DNA of 64,000 nt from Bacteroidales bacterium. Its GTDB lineage: Bacteria; Bacteroidota; Bacteroidia; Bacteroidales; P3. The stretch is from positions 24,077-88,076 of the forward strand of contig JAILAT010000037.1 of NCBI GenBank assembly GCA_024681475.1, given 5' to 3'. The notes beneath the pieces were generated by a model. The model had not been told where the DNA came from. It was given only the letters and a program-made list of their open reading frames with translations, and did not search any database. The number at the start of each line of letters is the position of its first letter. The first letter of the stretch is position 1. Made by a program: the position numbers and the translations under genes. Below are positions 1 through 10,134 of the stretch, in pieces.

Positions 1-1
1 G

Positions 2-601
2 ATACTCCTTGTACTTCCGCTGGTGGCAATGCTTTTCACTTCGTGCAATGCGGTGAAGCGTTTTTTCAACACCGATCTCTCCGACGAAGATTACATTGTA
101 GGCCAGCTCTATGCTGACGAATATGTCAAAGAGCAGCCTGTCAAGATGAAGAAACCCTCTGCAAGTGGAGGCAATGAGGGCAACGCCGACAAGCTGGGCA
201 TCCCACTGAACGACAAGGACAATCGCAAACTCTATGCGGCCATTGAGAAATGGTTCGGCACCCCTTACCAGTATGGCGGTTGCAGCACCAGCGGTGTCGA
301 CTGCTCTTGTTTTGTGGGCAATATTTTCAAGTCGGTCTATTCAATCAAATTGTCGCGCACCGCCAACGATATGACGGGAGATGTGAAACTGATAGGCCGT
401 AGCCAGTTGCGTGAGGGCGACCTGGTGTTCTTCACCAACTCCAACGGTAAGGTGTCGCACGTGGGCATCTACCTCAAGGATAATATGTTCGCCCATTCTT
501 CCACATCCAATGGCGTCTCCATCAGCACGTTGGAGAATTCTTACTGGAAAAAGCATTTCTACAAGGGTGGCCGCCACAAGGATGTGACTACCCAATATTG
601 A
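2..601 (+). CDS. NlpC/P60 family lipoprotein, 5' end outside the window
   Basis: Cell-wall cysteine peptidase of the NlpC/P60 type, expected to cut peptidoglycan stem peptides. The frame is open to the window edge, and the first visible residues (ILLVLPLVAMLFTSCN) are a lipoprotein signal peptide with lipobox LFTS-C, so the true start lies upstream and the GTG at 23 is not it. The C-terminal half carries the fold: the nucleophile Cys in GVDCSCFV (Cys codon 302-304), the His in VSHVGIYL, and a third polar site in FAHSS. The usual motif is DCSGF; here Gly is replaced by a second Cys. It ends 18 bases before the SUI1-like gene and probably shares its terminator. Family assignment is firm; the substrate is not known. 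Confidence 0.88.
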   Translation: MLLVLPLVAMLFTSCNAVKRFFNTDLSDEDYIVGQLYADEYVKEQPVKMKKPSASGGNEGNADKLGIPLNDKDNRKLYAAIEKWFGTPYQYGGCSTSGVDCSCFVGNIFKSVYSIKLSRTANDMTGDVKLIGRSQLREGDLVFFTNSNGKVSHVGIYLKDNMFAHSSTSNGVSISTLENSYWKKHFYKGGRHKDVTTQY

Positions 602-619
602 TTTTTATACACTGATGTT

Positions 620-952
620 ATGGCAAAGAACAAAGTAGGTGTTGTCTATTCCACCAATCCCGATTTCCAATACCAATATGAAGACGACGAGCTTCAGGTG
701 GCCACGCTGCCGCCTCAGCAGCAGAAGCTGCGCGTAAGCCTCGACCGCAAACAGCGTGGCGGCAAGCAGGTGACGTTGGTCAGCGGTTTTGTGGGTACCG
801 ACGACGATCTTGCCGATTTGGGCAAGATGCTGAAAACCAAATGCGGTGTCGGCGGCAACGCCAAAGACGGTGAAATCCTTATTCAGGGCGACCACCGCGA
901 GAAGGTGGTGGCGCTGCTCACCGCTTTAGGATACAAGGCCAAGCAGGTGTGA
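620..952 (+). CDS. SUI1/YciH-type translation initiation factor
   Basis: Small 110-residue protein of the eIF1/SUI1 family (bacterial YciH), which in other bacteria is thought to monitor initiation fidelity on the 30S subunit. Evidence is the conserved core from about residue 35: a basic stretch (DRKQRGGKQVTLVSGF), then LGKMLKTKCGVGG and the closing segment ILIQGDHREKVVALLTALGY. The length matches bacterial homologues. The N-terminal 30 residues are variable and acidic. It follows the NlpC/P60 gene by 18 bases and ends just before a strong hairpin terminator. Confidence 0.9.
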   Translation: MAKNKVGVVYSTNPDFQYQYEDDELQVATLPPQQQKLRVSLDRKQRGGKQVTLVSGFVGTDDDLADLGKMLKTKCGVGGNAKDGEILIQGDHREKVVALLTALGYKAKQV

Positions 953-971
953 TCGGCATACGGGGTGACAA

Positions 972-1015
972 AATAACAGCAGCGGCCAGACACTTGTCTG
1001 GCCGCTGCTGTTATT
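972..1015. terminator. bidirectional intrinsic terminator
   Basis: Perfect 20-bp inverted repeat: arms 972-991 and 996-1015 with loop ACTT. It sits between the stop codons of two convergent genes (952 on plus, 1032 on minus). The outer bases are A/T rich on both sides (AATAA and TTATT), so it can serve both strands. Confidence 0.9.
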
Positions 1016-1031
1016 GTTGTTGTGGTGACCA

Positions 1032-2351
1032 TCAGCCCTTGACGGGATGGTCGGCGTGGAATTGTTCGAGACGCACCTTGAGGTCGGGGAACTGGTCGCG
1101 CTGCACAAGGGCTACACAGGCGCGGATGCCCTGACGGTGGCTGCCCGTGATGTCGAGAGAAATGGCGCTGATGCCATAACGAATCAGTTCGTTGAGCAGG
1201 TCGACACCGTTGAAGCCCGGGTAGCAGAAGGTGAAGTAGAAACCGTCGCCGATGGGGTCGCCCATATCTTTGTCGTAGACGATTTCGAATCCGTTCTGCA
1301 CGAAGAGGTCCTTCATGATGTGTGCTTTCTCGCCATATTCTTTGATATCCTTCACAAAGTTGAAGGTGCCGTCGTTGGCGCCTTTCAGCATGGCCGCCAT
1401 GGCATACTGCACCGAGTGGGCGGTGCCGGAGCTCAGGCAGTAGAGTGTGCCGAATATGAGGGCGCGGCCCAGCTGCGTCTGGCTGTAGTAGCGTGCCAAG
1501 TCGGGGCATTCTTTGTTGAAGAGCGCGGGGCTGCAGATCATCATGGCGATGCGCTCTCCGGCATAGCTGAACGATTTGGAACCGCTGATCATCAGCACGT
1601 AGTTGTCGGTGTATTTGGCCACCGTGGGCTGGAAAGGAGCCTGGCCGGGCACGGAGTAGTCTTTGCGGAAGTCCATGAGGAAGTAGGCGTCGTCCTCAAG
1701 AACCACCACGCCGTATTTGTTGGCCATTTCGCCGATGATGCGCAGCTCGTGGTCGGTGAAGCAGAACCATGCGGGGTTGTTGGGGCTGCTGTAGATAAGG
1801 CAAGCCACGTCGCCGTCGTGCAGTTCTTCTTCCAGTTTGTCGCGCAGCTTGTCGCCACGGTATTCATAGACGTCGAAAGTCTTCATGGGGATGCCCAGCA
1901 CGCGGCACTGCTGTTTCTGCACGGGGAAGCCGGGGTCGATGAAGAGCACCTTGGTCTTTTTGGCGTCGTAGCGCGTGAGGGTCAGGAAGCTGGCGAAGCC
2001 GGCCTGCATGGAGCCCACGGTGGGGACGCAGCAGTCGGGTGTGACGTCGATGTCGAGGAAGTTCTTGACGAAGCGTGCTGCCTCGTGCTTGAAGTCGGCG
2101 GTGCCGTAGATCTCAGGATAGATCGATGCCACGCCGCTGCGCAGGGCTTCAATCTGAGCCTCCACGCCCACCTTCGGCGCCGGCAGTCCGGGGATGCCCA
2201 TCTCCATCTTCACGAAGCGGATGCCGGTCTCGGACTCCACGTCCTGGATCATCTTGCGCATTTCGCGGATGCTGGCGGTGCCGGGGTTCTTGATTTTGTT
2301 TTGCGACGCGATTTTGTCGATCGTCTCTTTGCTTATGGGTATTTGGTTCAT
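1032..2351 (-). CDS. pyridoxal-phosphate aminotransferase, class I/II
   Basis: Fold-type I PLP aminotransferase of 439 residues. The cofactor lysine lies in SGSKSFSYAGER. Upstream are the substrate and cofactor loops SSPNNP and VVLEDDAYF, and the C-terminal part has the Arg-containing segment GSHRQGIRACVAL expected to bind a carboxylate. The N-terminal GIPGLPAPKVGVEA resembles the substrate-specificity segment of aspartate/aromatic aminotransferase-like proteins. The amino acid used cannot be read from sequence. It follows the PorD-like gene by about 48 bases on the same strand and may be cotranscribed with it. Confidence 0.88.
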   Translation of the reverse strand: MNQIPISKETIDKIASQNKIKNPGTASIREMRKMIQDVESETGIRFVKMEMGIPGLPAPKVGVEAQIEALRSGVASIYPEIYGTADFKHEAARFVKNFLDIDVTPDCCVPTVGSMQAGFASFLTLTRYDAKKTKVLFIDPGFPVQKQQCRVLGIPMKTFDVYEYRGDKLRDKLEEELHDGDVACLIYSSPNNPAWFCFTDHELRIIGEMANKYGVVVLEDDAYFLMDFRKDYSVPGQAPFQPTVAKYTDNYVLMISGSKSFSYAGERIAMMICSPALFNKECPDLARYYSQTQLGRALIFGTLYCLSSGTAHSVQYAMAAMLKGANDGTFNFVKDIKEYGEKAHIMKDLFVQNGFEIVYDKDMGDPIGDGFYFTFCYPGFNGVDLLNELIRYGISAISLDITGSHRQGIRACVALVQRDQFPDLKVRLEQFHADHPVKG

Positions 2352-2399
2352 AATTATTTGTTTTGTATTAATATCTGTTTGTTGTCTTGGCTATTGCGT

Positions 2400-3329
2400 T
2401 CAGCGTATGTTCCAGTCCTTCATCTTGGCCACATTGATGGGCGACACCTCCTTGATGATGTCGTACACCTCTTTCTGCTCCTGCTGGGGGGCAGGGGTGA
2501 AGATGGAGATAATTTCGGTGATGTTCACATCGATGAATTGCGTGACCGACAGCACATTGGTGCGTGTTTTGTGCACCTGCTGTATGTATCGCAGTGACTG
2601 GATGATGTTCTGACGTGCCGTGGGCTGGTCTTTGGTCATCATGTCGAGCCCCAGACGATAATAGTAGTAGTACACGCTGTGCAGCGGCTCGTATGCCGAG
2701 TTGGTGTGGTTCTCCATGAACCAGTAGCGTGCCTTGGCGCCGTCGGTCGAGGAGTTCCAACCCTTGTAACCCGACGTGCTGGCGGTCTGCGCTATGGTGC
2801 GGGCCATCTCGTAGAAGTCCTGGCCACCGTTGGGGCCGAAGGAATCGAAGTACATGCCCAGCATGATGTAACAATAGTAGGCCAGCGTGGAGCTCAGGTT
2901 GTCGTAGAACGTGTTGGGGTCGAAGTCGAGCGACTGGCTCTCGTTGAAGGAGAACATGAAATTGTTGCTTTCCATGTAGTTGAACAGGCCCGAGGTGTAG
3001 TTGGAGTTGAACACGGGGCGGCGCAGCTGCACCTGTATCTGCCCTTTGAAGTCGGTGGCTGAGGTGCGTTCCGACAGTACGATGCTGATGGAGCAGTCCA
3101 GCCGCTCGTTCTGGTCGAATTCGAGGTTCGTCCAGCGGCGGCCGTTCACAAAGTCTTCTATCGAGCGCTTCATGGTCTCGAAGATTTTTGTGTCGGCGGT
3201 CTCGTAGCTTTGGGTGGTACTTTGCAGCTTTTGGTAGTTGATGGAGACGGTACTACGAAATTCTTGCGCAGTGGACACTGCACACAATAACGTAAAAGCC
3301 AGTGCGATAATAACTTTTTTCAGCTTCAT
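2400..3329 (-). CDS. porD: PorD-like protein, DUF4835 (T9SS-associated)
   Basis: Secreted protein of about 309 residues matching the DUF4835 family, which includes PorD of the Porphyromonas type IX secretion system. The start is placed at the ATG at 3329, because MKLKKVIIALAFTLL followed by AVSTAQ is a clean Sec signal peptide; a longer frame adds seven unlikely residues. Features typical of the family are the N-terminal RSTVSINYQKL, the middle NYMESNNFMFSFNE and the Tyr-rich helix YYYYYRLGLD. A -7 box lies just upstream. Another T9SS-linked gene (gldB) and T9SS cargo occur in this window. The family match is good; the role in secretion is inferred from relatives. Confidence 0.8.
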   Translation of the reverse strand: MKLKKVIIALAFTLLCAVSTAQEFRSTVSINYQKLQSTTQSYETADTKIFETMKRSIEDFVNGRRWTNLEFDQNERLDCSISIVLSERTSATDFKGQIQVQLRRPVFNSNYTSGLFNYMESNNFMFSFNESQSLDFDPNTFYDNLSSTLAYYCYIMLGMYFDSFGPNGGQDFYEMARTIAQTASTSGYKGWNSSTDGAKARYWFMENHTNSAYEPLHSVYYYYYRLGLDMMTKDQPTARQNIIQSLRYIQQVHKTRTNVLSVTQFIDVNITEIISIFTPAPQQEQKEVYDIIKEVSPINVAKMKDWNIR

Positions 3330-3347
3330 GACGTACTTTTCATTTTG

Positions 3348-3355
3348 CAAAGGTA
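3348..3355 (-). promoter_or_regulatory. promoter -7 element for the porD-like gene
   Basis: Minus strand reads TACCTTTG, matching the Bacteroidetes -7 consensus TAnnTTTG, 18 bases before the chosen start. No clear -33 TTTG at the usual distance. Confidence 0.55.
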
Positions 3356-3422
3356 CGATTTTTTTTCAATATGGCGACATATTTGTTCCGCAACAATGGC
3401 AAAAAGGGTCCTGGCTCGATGC

Positions 3423-5147
3423 TCAGTAGCGAATGATAGCCTTGGTTTTGGCATAGTGTATCTGCAATTCGTTGTTTTCAAGTGTATAAATGTCGATATT
3501 GTCGAAAATCACGGTTGCCTTGTCGGTCTTGTACACCAGCAATTCTTTGGTGTGTTGCTTGCACCATGTCTCAAGGTCGGCATCGCCGATACTGCCGCAT
3601 TTTTCAAACCATGTGTCAAGCAGTTCCTTGCTTGTTACAGTGATGTCGGGGGCTATATTTAGCACCTCCGGTGTATCCCAAAAAGTCAACTCTTCAAATT
3701 CTATGGATTTGGCACCACTGAGGTCTATTTTTTCATCCACAGTTGACCAGTAGAGACTAATTGGTAAGGTGACAACTTCTTCTATATCATAACCATATTC
3801 CTCTCTGAATTCCCAGTAGTATGCTTTGGCGAATTGGCAGGTGGGCTCGGAGAGCGAGACGGCGAAGTCGTCGGCACAGTTTACACCCAGCTCATAATCG
3901 AGCATGGGGGCTTTCTCTGACGAGAAATAGTCGAGAGATTGGTATATTTTGCGGAATTCGGCCTTGTGCGCCGTGTCGGCAATGTCGGCTTTCGTAATCA
4001 GTAGCGTGCCGTCGGGCTTCAGACGGTCCACTTTGGCGGCGATGGTGCGTATGCGGTGTATCTGTGACCTGTCGGACATCCTTTCGGGCGTCAGTGGCGG
4101 AATGGCCACAATGACGAGCAGCAGTGTGGCTGCCAGCGCGGTAAGCAGGTAGTAGCCTCTGCGGTTGGGCACCAGGAACAGCAGCACGTAGAGCGTCATC
4201 AGCCCGCCGCAGAACACCAGCCAGTAGCGTGTGGGGGTGAGGCCATAGTCCGACAGGCGGCGCGCCACGCCGACCCAGAAGAGCACTATCAGCGGCAGTG
4301 CAATGAGGCTGAAAAACCTGTAGTACCAGCCAAAAGGCCGTTTTTCCATCGTCAGCTGCGAGAGCTGCATCAGCATGGCCAACAGGCAGAAGACGGATAT
4401 CATGATGGCCACCGAGCCGTTGGGCAGCGTCCTGGTGATGAGGATCTTGGCGGCGTAGATGTAGAGCACCAGGGTGTAGATAAGCAGGGCGGGGGAAACG
4501 ACCCAGTTGACCAGCGCGCTACCCAGTTTGTTCATGGCAAACTTGTTGTTTCTGTCGTCGAACGTGATGAACAGGATGGGCGCTACCAGTACAAACAGCA
4601 CTGTGGCCACTTGGCCGTAGTATTCGGATTTGATGTCGAACAGCAATTCGATGCTCAGTAGTATCAGAGCGAAGAGCAGGAATGCTACCCCTGAGAAAAA
4701 GAGGGCGATGGCAAGTGAGCGTGTCATGTCGATCGTGCCGGCGGAAAAGGTGTCGTTGTGGGTTGTAAACCGTCGCAGCAACATCCACAGCGGCACAATG
4801 CCCAGCATGACAATGGAATAGGAGGGATCATCGGACCATTGCTTGATGAAGGGCATGAGCAGAGCGGCAAAAAAGAACGCCAGCGGCAGCCAGTAGGCCA
4901 CCCTCCAGCCCATGCCACGCTGCTGATATTGGCTCAGCGTGTAGGTTATCACGAAACATAGCGGCGTGAGGTAGAGCGGCAAAGAAAGCAGGTTGTTGAG
5001 TATTTCCGAACTGCTCTCGGTAATTATGCCAAAAAGGATCGCTGTGGTGTAGAGCAGTATGACGATCTCGGCAGGGTGGTTTTTGATGGTCTGCCACACC
5101 CCTATGGCAAAGCGGTTTATGTTTTCCGAAATTTTGTTTTTTTTCAT
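3423..5147 (-). CDS. DUF4153 integral membrane protein
   Basis: Polytopic inner-membrane protein of 574 residues; the architecture fits the DUF4153 family found widely in Bacteroidetes, whose function is unknown. The start is set at the ATG at 5147 (MKKNKISENINRFA): the longer frame to 5249 would run through the promoter box. The first two-thirds contain about ten to twelve hydrophobic segments, for example IVILLYTTAILFGII, LAIALFFSGVAFLLFALILL and YLLTALAATLLLVIVAI. The last ~200 residues are soluble, likely extracytoplasmic, and include many acidic and aromatic residues without a recognisable catalytic motif. Confidence 0.72.
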   Translation of the reverse strand: MKKNKISENINRFAIGVWQTIKNHPAEIVILLYTTAILFGIITESSSEILNNLLSLPLYLTPLCFVITYTLSQYQQRGMGWRVAYWLPLAFFFAALLMPFIKQWSDDPSYSIVMLGIVPLWMLLRRFTTHNDTFSAGTIDMTRSLAIALFFSGVAFLLFALILLSIELLFDIKSEYYGQVATVLFVLVAPILFITFDDRNNKFAMNKLGSALVNWVVSPALLIYTLVLYIYAAKILITRTLPNGSVAIMISVFCLLAMLMQLSQLTMEKRPFGWYYRFFSLIALPLIVLFWVGVARRLSDYGLTPTRYWLVFCGGLMTLYVLLFLVPNRRGYYLLTALAATLLLVIVAIPPLTPERMSDRSQIHRIRTIAAKVDRLKPDGTLLITKADIADTAHKAEFRKIYQSLDYFSSEKAPMLDYELGVNCADDFAVSLSEPTCQFAKAYYWEFREEYGYDIEEVVTLPISLYWSTVDEKIDLSGAKSIEFEELTFWDTPEVLNIAPDITVTSKELLDTWFEKCGSIGDADLETWCKQHTKELLVYKTDKATVIFDNIDIYTLENNELQIHYAKTKAIIRY

Positions 5148-5246
5148 GGTTCGATGGTATTGGATGGTTATGTTTTTTGCATAAAATATTGTCATTCTGA
5201 CTGTTGGCAGAATGGGGAAGGAGGCGTTCATTTCACATTGACACTG

Positions 5247-5254
5247 CAAAGGTA
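5247..5254 (-). promoter_or_regulatory. promoter -7 element for the DUF4153 gene
   Basis: Minus strand TACCTTTG (consensus TAnnTTTG), about 100 bases before the start at 5147, giving a leader of roughly 90 nt. Confidence 0.55.
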
Positions 5255-5361
5255 CGACTTTTTCCGCATTCGCATGCCGTTAGCACAAAAAAAATATCAA
5301 CCTACCATTCAGCACCTTAGCGAGGTGGCGATATTTTTCCACAAATTGTTGAAAAGAATAA

Positions 5362-7392
<2,031 letters not shown>

Positions 7393-7412
7393 ACCAATAA
7401 AACATAACTATT

Positions 7413-8162
7413 ATGGACAAAAGGAATCTATTGCTGATAAGCAACTCTACCATGCGCGGCGAGGCTTACCTCGGATGGTGCAAGGTTATGATTGCCGACT
7501 TCTGCCGTCGGCATGATGTGAAAAAGGTGCTCTTTGTGCCCTACGCCGGCGTGAGCCTGGCCGAAGGGGGACTCGCCAAGAGCTACGACGCATACGAAAA
7601 AAAGGTGGCGGCAGTATACGCTGAATTTGGCGTGAAGCTCACCAGTGTGCACCACAAGGCTCTGCCCATCAACGCGCTGTATGACACCGACTGCGTGGCT
7701 GTCGGCGGCGGCAACACCTTCCACCTTGTCCGCGAACTGCAGCGCACAGGCCTCATGCAGGCCATCCGTCAACGCGCTTTCGACGGTATGCCCTATATGG
7801 GCTGGAGCGCTGGCAGCAACGTCGCTGGCCCCACGCTCTGCACCACCAACGACATGCCCATCGTCATGCCCGCCTCGTTCGACTGCATGGGTATCGTGCC
7901 CTTCCAGATCAACCCGCACTACACCGACTTCTTCGACCCCAAGCACGGCGGCGAAACCCGCGACGACCGTCTGAAAGAGTATATTATGGTGAATCCCAAG
8001 GCTACCGTCGCTGCCATCCGCGAAGCTACGGCACTGCTGCTCGAAGACGGCAAGCTGAAACTCATCGGCAAGCCCAACAAGATGAAGGTCTTCAAGACCA
8101 AGATGGAGAACACCAAAGAGTACGGCCTCCGAAGTAATATCGATTTCCTGCTGAAGGCATAA
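7413..8162 (+). CDS. pepE: dipeptidase E (alpha-aspartyl dipeptidase)
   Basis: Cytoplasmic serine peptidase of family S51 that hydrolyses Asp-Xaa dipeptides. The nucleophile is in GWSAGSN, preceded by AVGGGNTFHL and followed by INPHYTDF, all characteristic of PepE; 249 residues is slightly longer than the E. coli enzyme. The gene follows gyrB closely and ends at a strong terminator. Confidence 0.95.
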   Translation: MDKRNLLLISNSTMRGEAYLGWCKVMIADFCRRHDVKKVLFVPYAGVSLAEGGLAKSYDAYEKKVAAVYAEFGVKLTSVHHKALPINALYDTDCVAVGGGNTFHLVRELQRTGLMQAIRQRAFDGMPYMGWSAGSNVAGPTLCTTNDMPIVMPASFDCMGIVPFQINPHYTDFFDPKHGGETRDDRLKEYIMVNPKATVAAIREATALLLEDGKLKLIGKPNKMKVFKTKMENTKEYGLRSNIDFLLKA

Positions 8163-8171
8163 GTAACAAAT

Positions 8172-8196
8172 GGGGCACAATGGTGCCCCTTTTTTT
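8172..8196 (+). terminator. intrinsic terminator after pepE
   Basis: GGGGCAC (8172-8178), loop AATG, GTGCCCC (8183-8189), then seven T residues. Ten bases after the pepE stop. Confidence 0.9.
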
Positions 8197-8198
8197 GA

Positions 8199-8381
8199 GG
8201 TCATGGACGGGCCAACTGCTTCACCTCCTTTACCAAGCCCGGAGGCACCTTCATAGAGGCCTGCTCCCGAGGCAAACTGCCCATCCTCTCCCCATGGTGC
8301 AATCGTACCACAACCCAGCCCATCACCAGAGCCGAGTGCCTGGCACTCAATGCAATGACCGAAAAGATAACAAAAGCCTAG
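8199..8381 (+). pseudogene. C-terminal remnant of a lost gene (Rossmann-like)
   Basis: Directly after the pepE terminator is a 60-codon open frame ending TAG at 8381. It has no start codon and is preceded in frame by TGA (8196-8198). The translation is protein-like: FTKPGGTFIEACSRGKLPIL then SPWCNR and ITRAECLALNAM. This pattern (Gly-rich loop, an 'EACSRGKLPILSPW' strand, then a helix) resembles the C-terminal part of Rossmann-fold proteins of the DprA/LOG kind found in Bacteroidales. I infer a gene truncated by deletion, with the breakpoint at the terminator. The family guess is weak. Confidence 0.4.
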
Positions 8382-8405
8382 GTTGTGAAACTTGGGAGCA
8401 CTCTG

Positions 8406-8864
8406 CTATTTTATGCGTTGGTTCTGCTCTATCTGGGATAGTAAGCTGATGATGGGAAGCATGAAGAAAAGCATATATCCAAATACACTACCGCTGATGA
8501 TGGCGGTTGTATCGCTATTAGCCAACAGACCCAGTAGCATCGTGAATCCTGCCAGAATTGTTACTGCGAGGGAAAATTTATACCAGGAATTTTTTCCCGA
8601 AGGCTTGTCTGTCTCGATTGTTTCCGATGAGGGGATGTGACGCTTGAGCTCTTCAAAGTCTTCATCCGAAATCTCGATGGGTATGAACCGGTAGCGTTTT
8701 TCTTCCTCGTCCTTTTCAGGATAGTCTTCCTTCTTGCCGCCTTTGGGCTGATACTCGATTTCTCCAAGCCCCAGTTGTTTCAGGACACTGTTTTTTTCTT
8801 GCTCATATCTTTCTCGCTCGTGGGCTATCTGCTCGTTGATGTAGTTCTGTGCTTTTTCGTTCAT
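8406..8864 (-). CDS. small membrane protein, unknown
   Basis: Hypothetical protein of 152 residues. The start is taken at the ATG at 8864 (MNEKAQNYINEQ), since the in-frame extension is a run of lysines from A-rich DNA. The first ~95 residues are charged and helical (acidic and lysine-rich, KKEDYPEKDEEEKRYRF), followed by two hydrophobic helices: FSLAVTILAGFTMLLGLL and ISGSVFGYMLFFMLPII. Probably an inner-membrane protein with a cytoplasmic N-terminal domain. Its transcript would start about 230 nt upstream and would carry the folded RNA described at 8911-9097 unless that RNA terminates first. Confidence 0.65.
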   Translation of the reverse strand: MNEKAQNYINEQIAHERERYEQEKNSVLKQLGLGEIEYQPKGGKKEDYPEKDEEEKRYRFIPIEISDEDFEELKRHIPSSETIETDKPSGKNSWYKFSLAVTILAGFTMLLGLLANSDTTAIISGSVFGYMLFFMLPIISLLSQIEQNQRIK

Positions 8865-8910
8865 GATTGTCCTTTTTTTCTTTTTCTTCTGCACCTCGAA
8901 GAAAGCATAT

Positions 8911-9097
8911 AAAAAGAAGCGTGGTGCTGATATGCCCTTCTTGATTGGAGGTTGTGAGAGGAACCTGAAGTTGAGAAGTTGTAATCAGTCCACGCCATAG
9001 AGCATGAACCGTTACACTCTTTCTGCAACTTCATTGAAACTCTCACATTTCCAATCACAGAATAAGCATAACGCTTCTTTGATTTCCTTCTGAAATC
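8911..9097 (-). ncRNA. candidate structured RNA of ~187 nt with 6S-like rod shape
   Basis: The region folds into one long interrupted hairpin. Paired arms (plus coordinates): 8913-8922 with 9071-9080 (10 bp), 8931-8935 with 9066-9070, 8942-8949 with 9050-9057 (8 bp), 8954-8960 with 9040-9046 (7 bp), 8967-8973 with 9026-9032 (7 bp), 8981-8984 with 9012-9015, and apical 8988-8995 with 9002-9009. Two apical pairs are G-U only in the minus-strand transcript, so that strand is favoured. A promoter (9103-9134) places the start near 9097, and the closing stem is followed by TTTTT at 8915-8911, like a terminator. Length, single rod shape and internal bulges resemble 6S RNA; that assignment is inference. 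A 90-codon frame covers it but is poor protein. Confidence 0.6.
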
Positions 9098-9102
9098 AAT
9101 TG

Positions 9103-9134
9103 CAAAAATACATACTTTTTGCAACGTGGACAAA
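9103..9134 (-). promoter_or_regulatory. promoter for the structured RNA / membrane protein
   Basis: Minus strand: -33 TTTG (9131-9134), 20-bp spacer, -7 TATTTTTG (9103-9110). Fires towards 9097. Confidence 0.7.
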
Positions 9135-9139
9135 TTTTT

Positions 9140-9170
9140 TTTGCCATTCCGCCGAAAGTTCGTATTTTTG
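9140..9170 (+). promoter_or_regulatory. promoter for nfo
   Basis: -33 TTTG (9140-9143), 19-bp spacer, -7 TATTTTTG (9163-9170), 54 bases before the nfo start. Back to back with the minus-strand promoter; the two -33 boxes are five bases apart. Confidence 0.75.
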
Positions 9171-9224
9171 CATACGAATTAGTAAACAGGAATCAAGGGC
9201 CATTAACGTTATATTTAAACAACT

Positions 9225-10073
9225 ATGACAAAATACATTGGAGCTCATGTGAGCGCATCGGGTGGCGTGTGCAACGCCATTTTGAATGCCGAGGCTATCG
9301 GTGCCGACGCTTTTGCATTGTTTACACGCAACCAGCGCAGTTGGGTGAGCAAACCGCTGGACCCCAACGATGTGGAGGCGTTCAAATTGTTGCTGCACGA
9401 GCGTGGCTTCAGTGCCGACCATGTGTTGCCGCACGACAGTTATCTTATCAATCTCGGCTCGCCCGACGAGGAGACGCTGCAGAAGAGCCGCGCCGCATTC
9501 CTCGACGAGATGCAGCGAGCGCAGCAGCTGGGGCTGAAGCTGATGAATTTTCATCCTGGTAGCCACCTCAACAAGGTTAGCGAAGAGGAGTGTCTGGACC
9601 AGATAGCTCGCGAAGTCAACTGGGCACTCAGCAGGACGGAGGGCGTGACGGCTGTCATCGAGAACACTGCAGGCCAAGGCACCAACCTGGGATGGCGTTT
9701 CGAGCACATCTCCCGCATCATCGAGGGGGTGGAGGATAAGAGTCGAGTGGGCGTCTGCATCGACACCTGCCATACGCTAGCTGCCGGCTACGACCTGACC
9801 ACCGAGATGGGCTACAATTTCTGTTTCGATGACTTCGACCGCATTGTGGGATTCAAGTACTTGCGAGCCATACATCTGAACGACAGCAAGAAAGGCGCCG
9901 GCAGCCATGTCGACCGCCACGAAAGTCTTGGCATGGGCATGATGGGCAAAGAATTCTTCACCCGTTTCATGCGCGACGCGCGTTTCGACAACATGCCTAT
10001 CATTCTCGAGACTCCCGACCCGACACGATGGGCCGAGGAGATAGCGTGGCTGCGCCAGTTGGAACGCAGCTAA
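9225..10073 (+). CDS. nfo: endonuclease IV (AP endonuclease)
   Basis: Zn-dependent apurinic/apyrimidinic endonuclease of base-excision repair, 282 residues. Diagnostic segments are the N-terminal [18 protein letters not shown] (metal His), [10 protein letters not shown] (metal Glu), [17 protein letters not shown] (Asp/His) and the C-terminal [17 protein letters not shown] and ILETPDP. All expected metal ligands are visible, so the enzyme should be active. It has its own promoter and terminator and appears monocistronic. Confidence 0.97.
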   Translation: MTKYIGAHVSASGGVCNAILNAEAIGADAFALFTRNQRSWVSKPLDPNDVEAFKLLLHERGFSADHVLPHDSYLINLGSPDEETLQKSRAAFLDEMQRAQQLGLKLMNFHPGSHLNKVSEEECLDQIAREVNWALSRTEGVTAVIENTAGQGTNLGWRFEHISRIIEGVEDKSRVGVCIDTCHTLAAGYDLTTEMGYNFCFDDFDRIVGFKYLRAIHLNDSKKGAGSHVDRHESLGMGMMGKEFFTRFMRDARFDNMPIILETPDPTRWAEEIAWLRQLERS

Positions 10074-10083
10074 ACAAAAACAT

Positions 10084-10119
10084 AAGGAGGCGCTTCCCAC
10101 GGAAAGCGCCTCCTTTTTT
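10084..10119. terminator. bidirectional terminator between nfo and the lipid kinase gene
   Basis: 12-bp arms AAGGAGGCGCTT (10084-10095) and AAGCGCCTCCTT (10104-10115), followed by a T run to 10119. The genes on either side converge. Confidence 0.9.
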
Positions 10120-10134
10120 GTCTCTGTCCAAGGG

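Noticed and set aside
1047..2597. 516-codon plus-strand frame
   Set aside because: Antisense to the aminotransferase and DUF4835 genes, with no domain or start context.
8180..8449. 89-codon plus frame after pepE
   Set aside because: It begins inside the terminator hairpin and overlaps the end of the small membrane-protein gene.
8861..9133. 90-codon minus frame over the structured RNA
   Set aside because: It starts upstream of the mapped promoter box and is dominated by Ser, Arg and Cys; the nested pairing explains the sequence better. Conservation tests could still reverse this.
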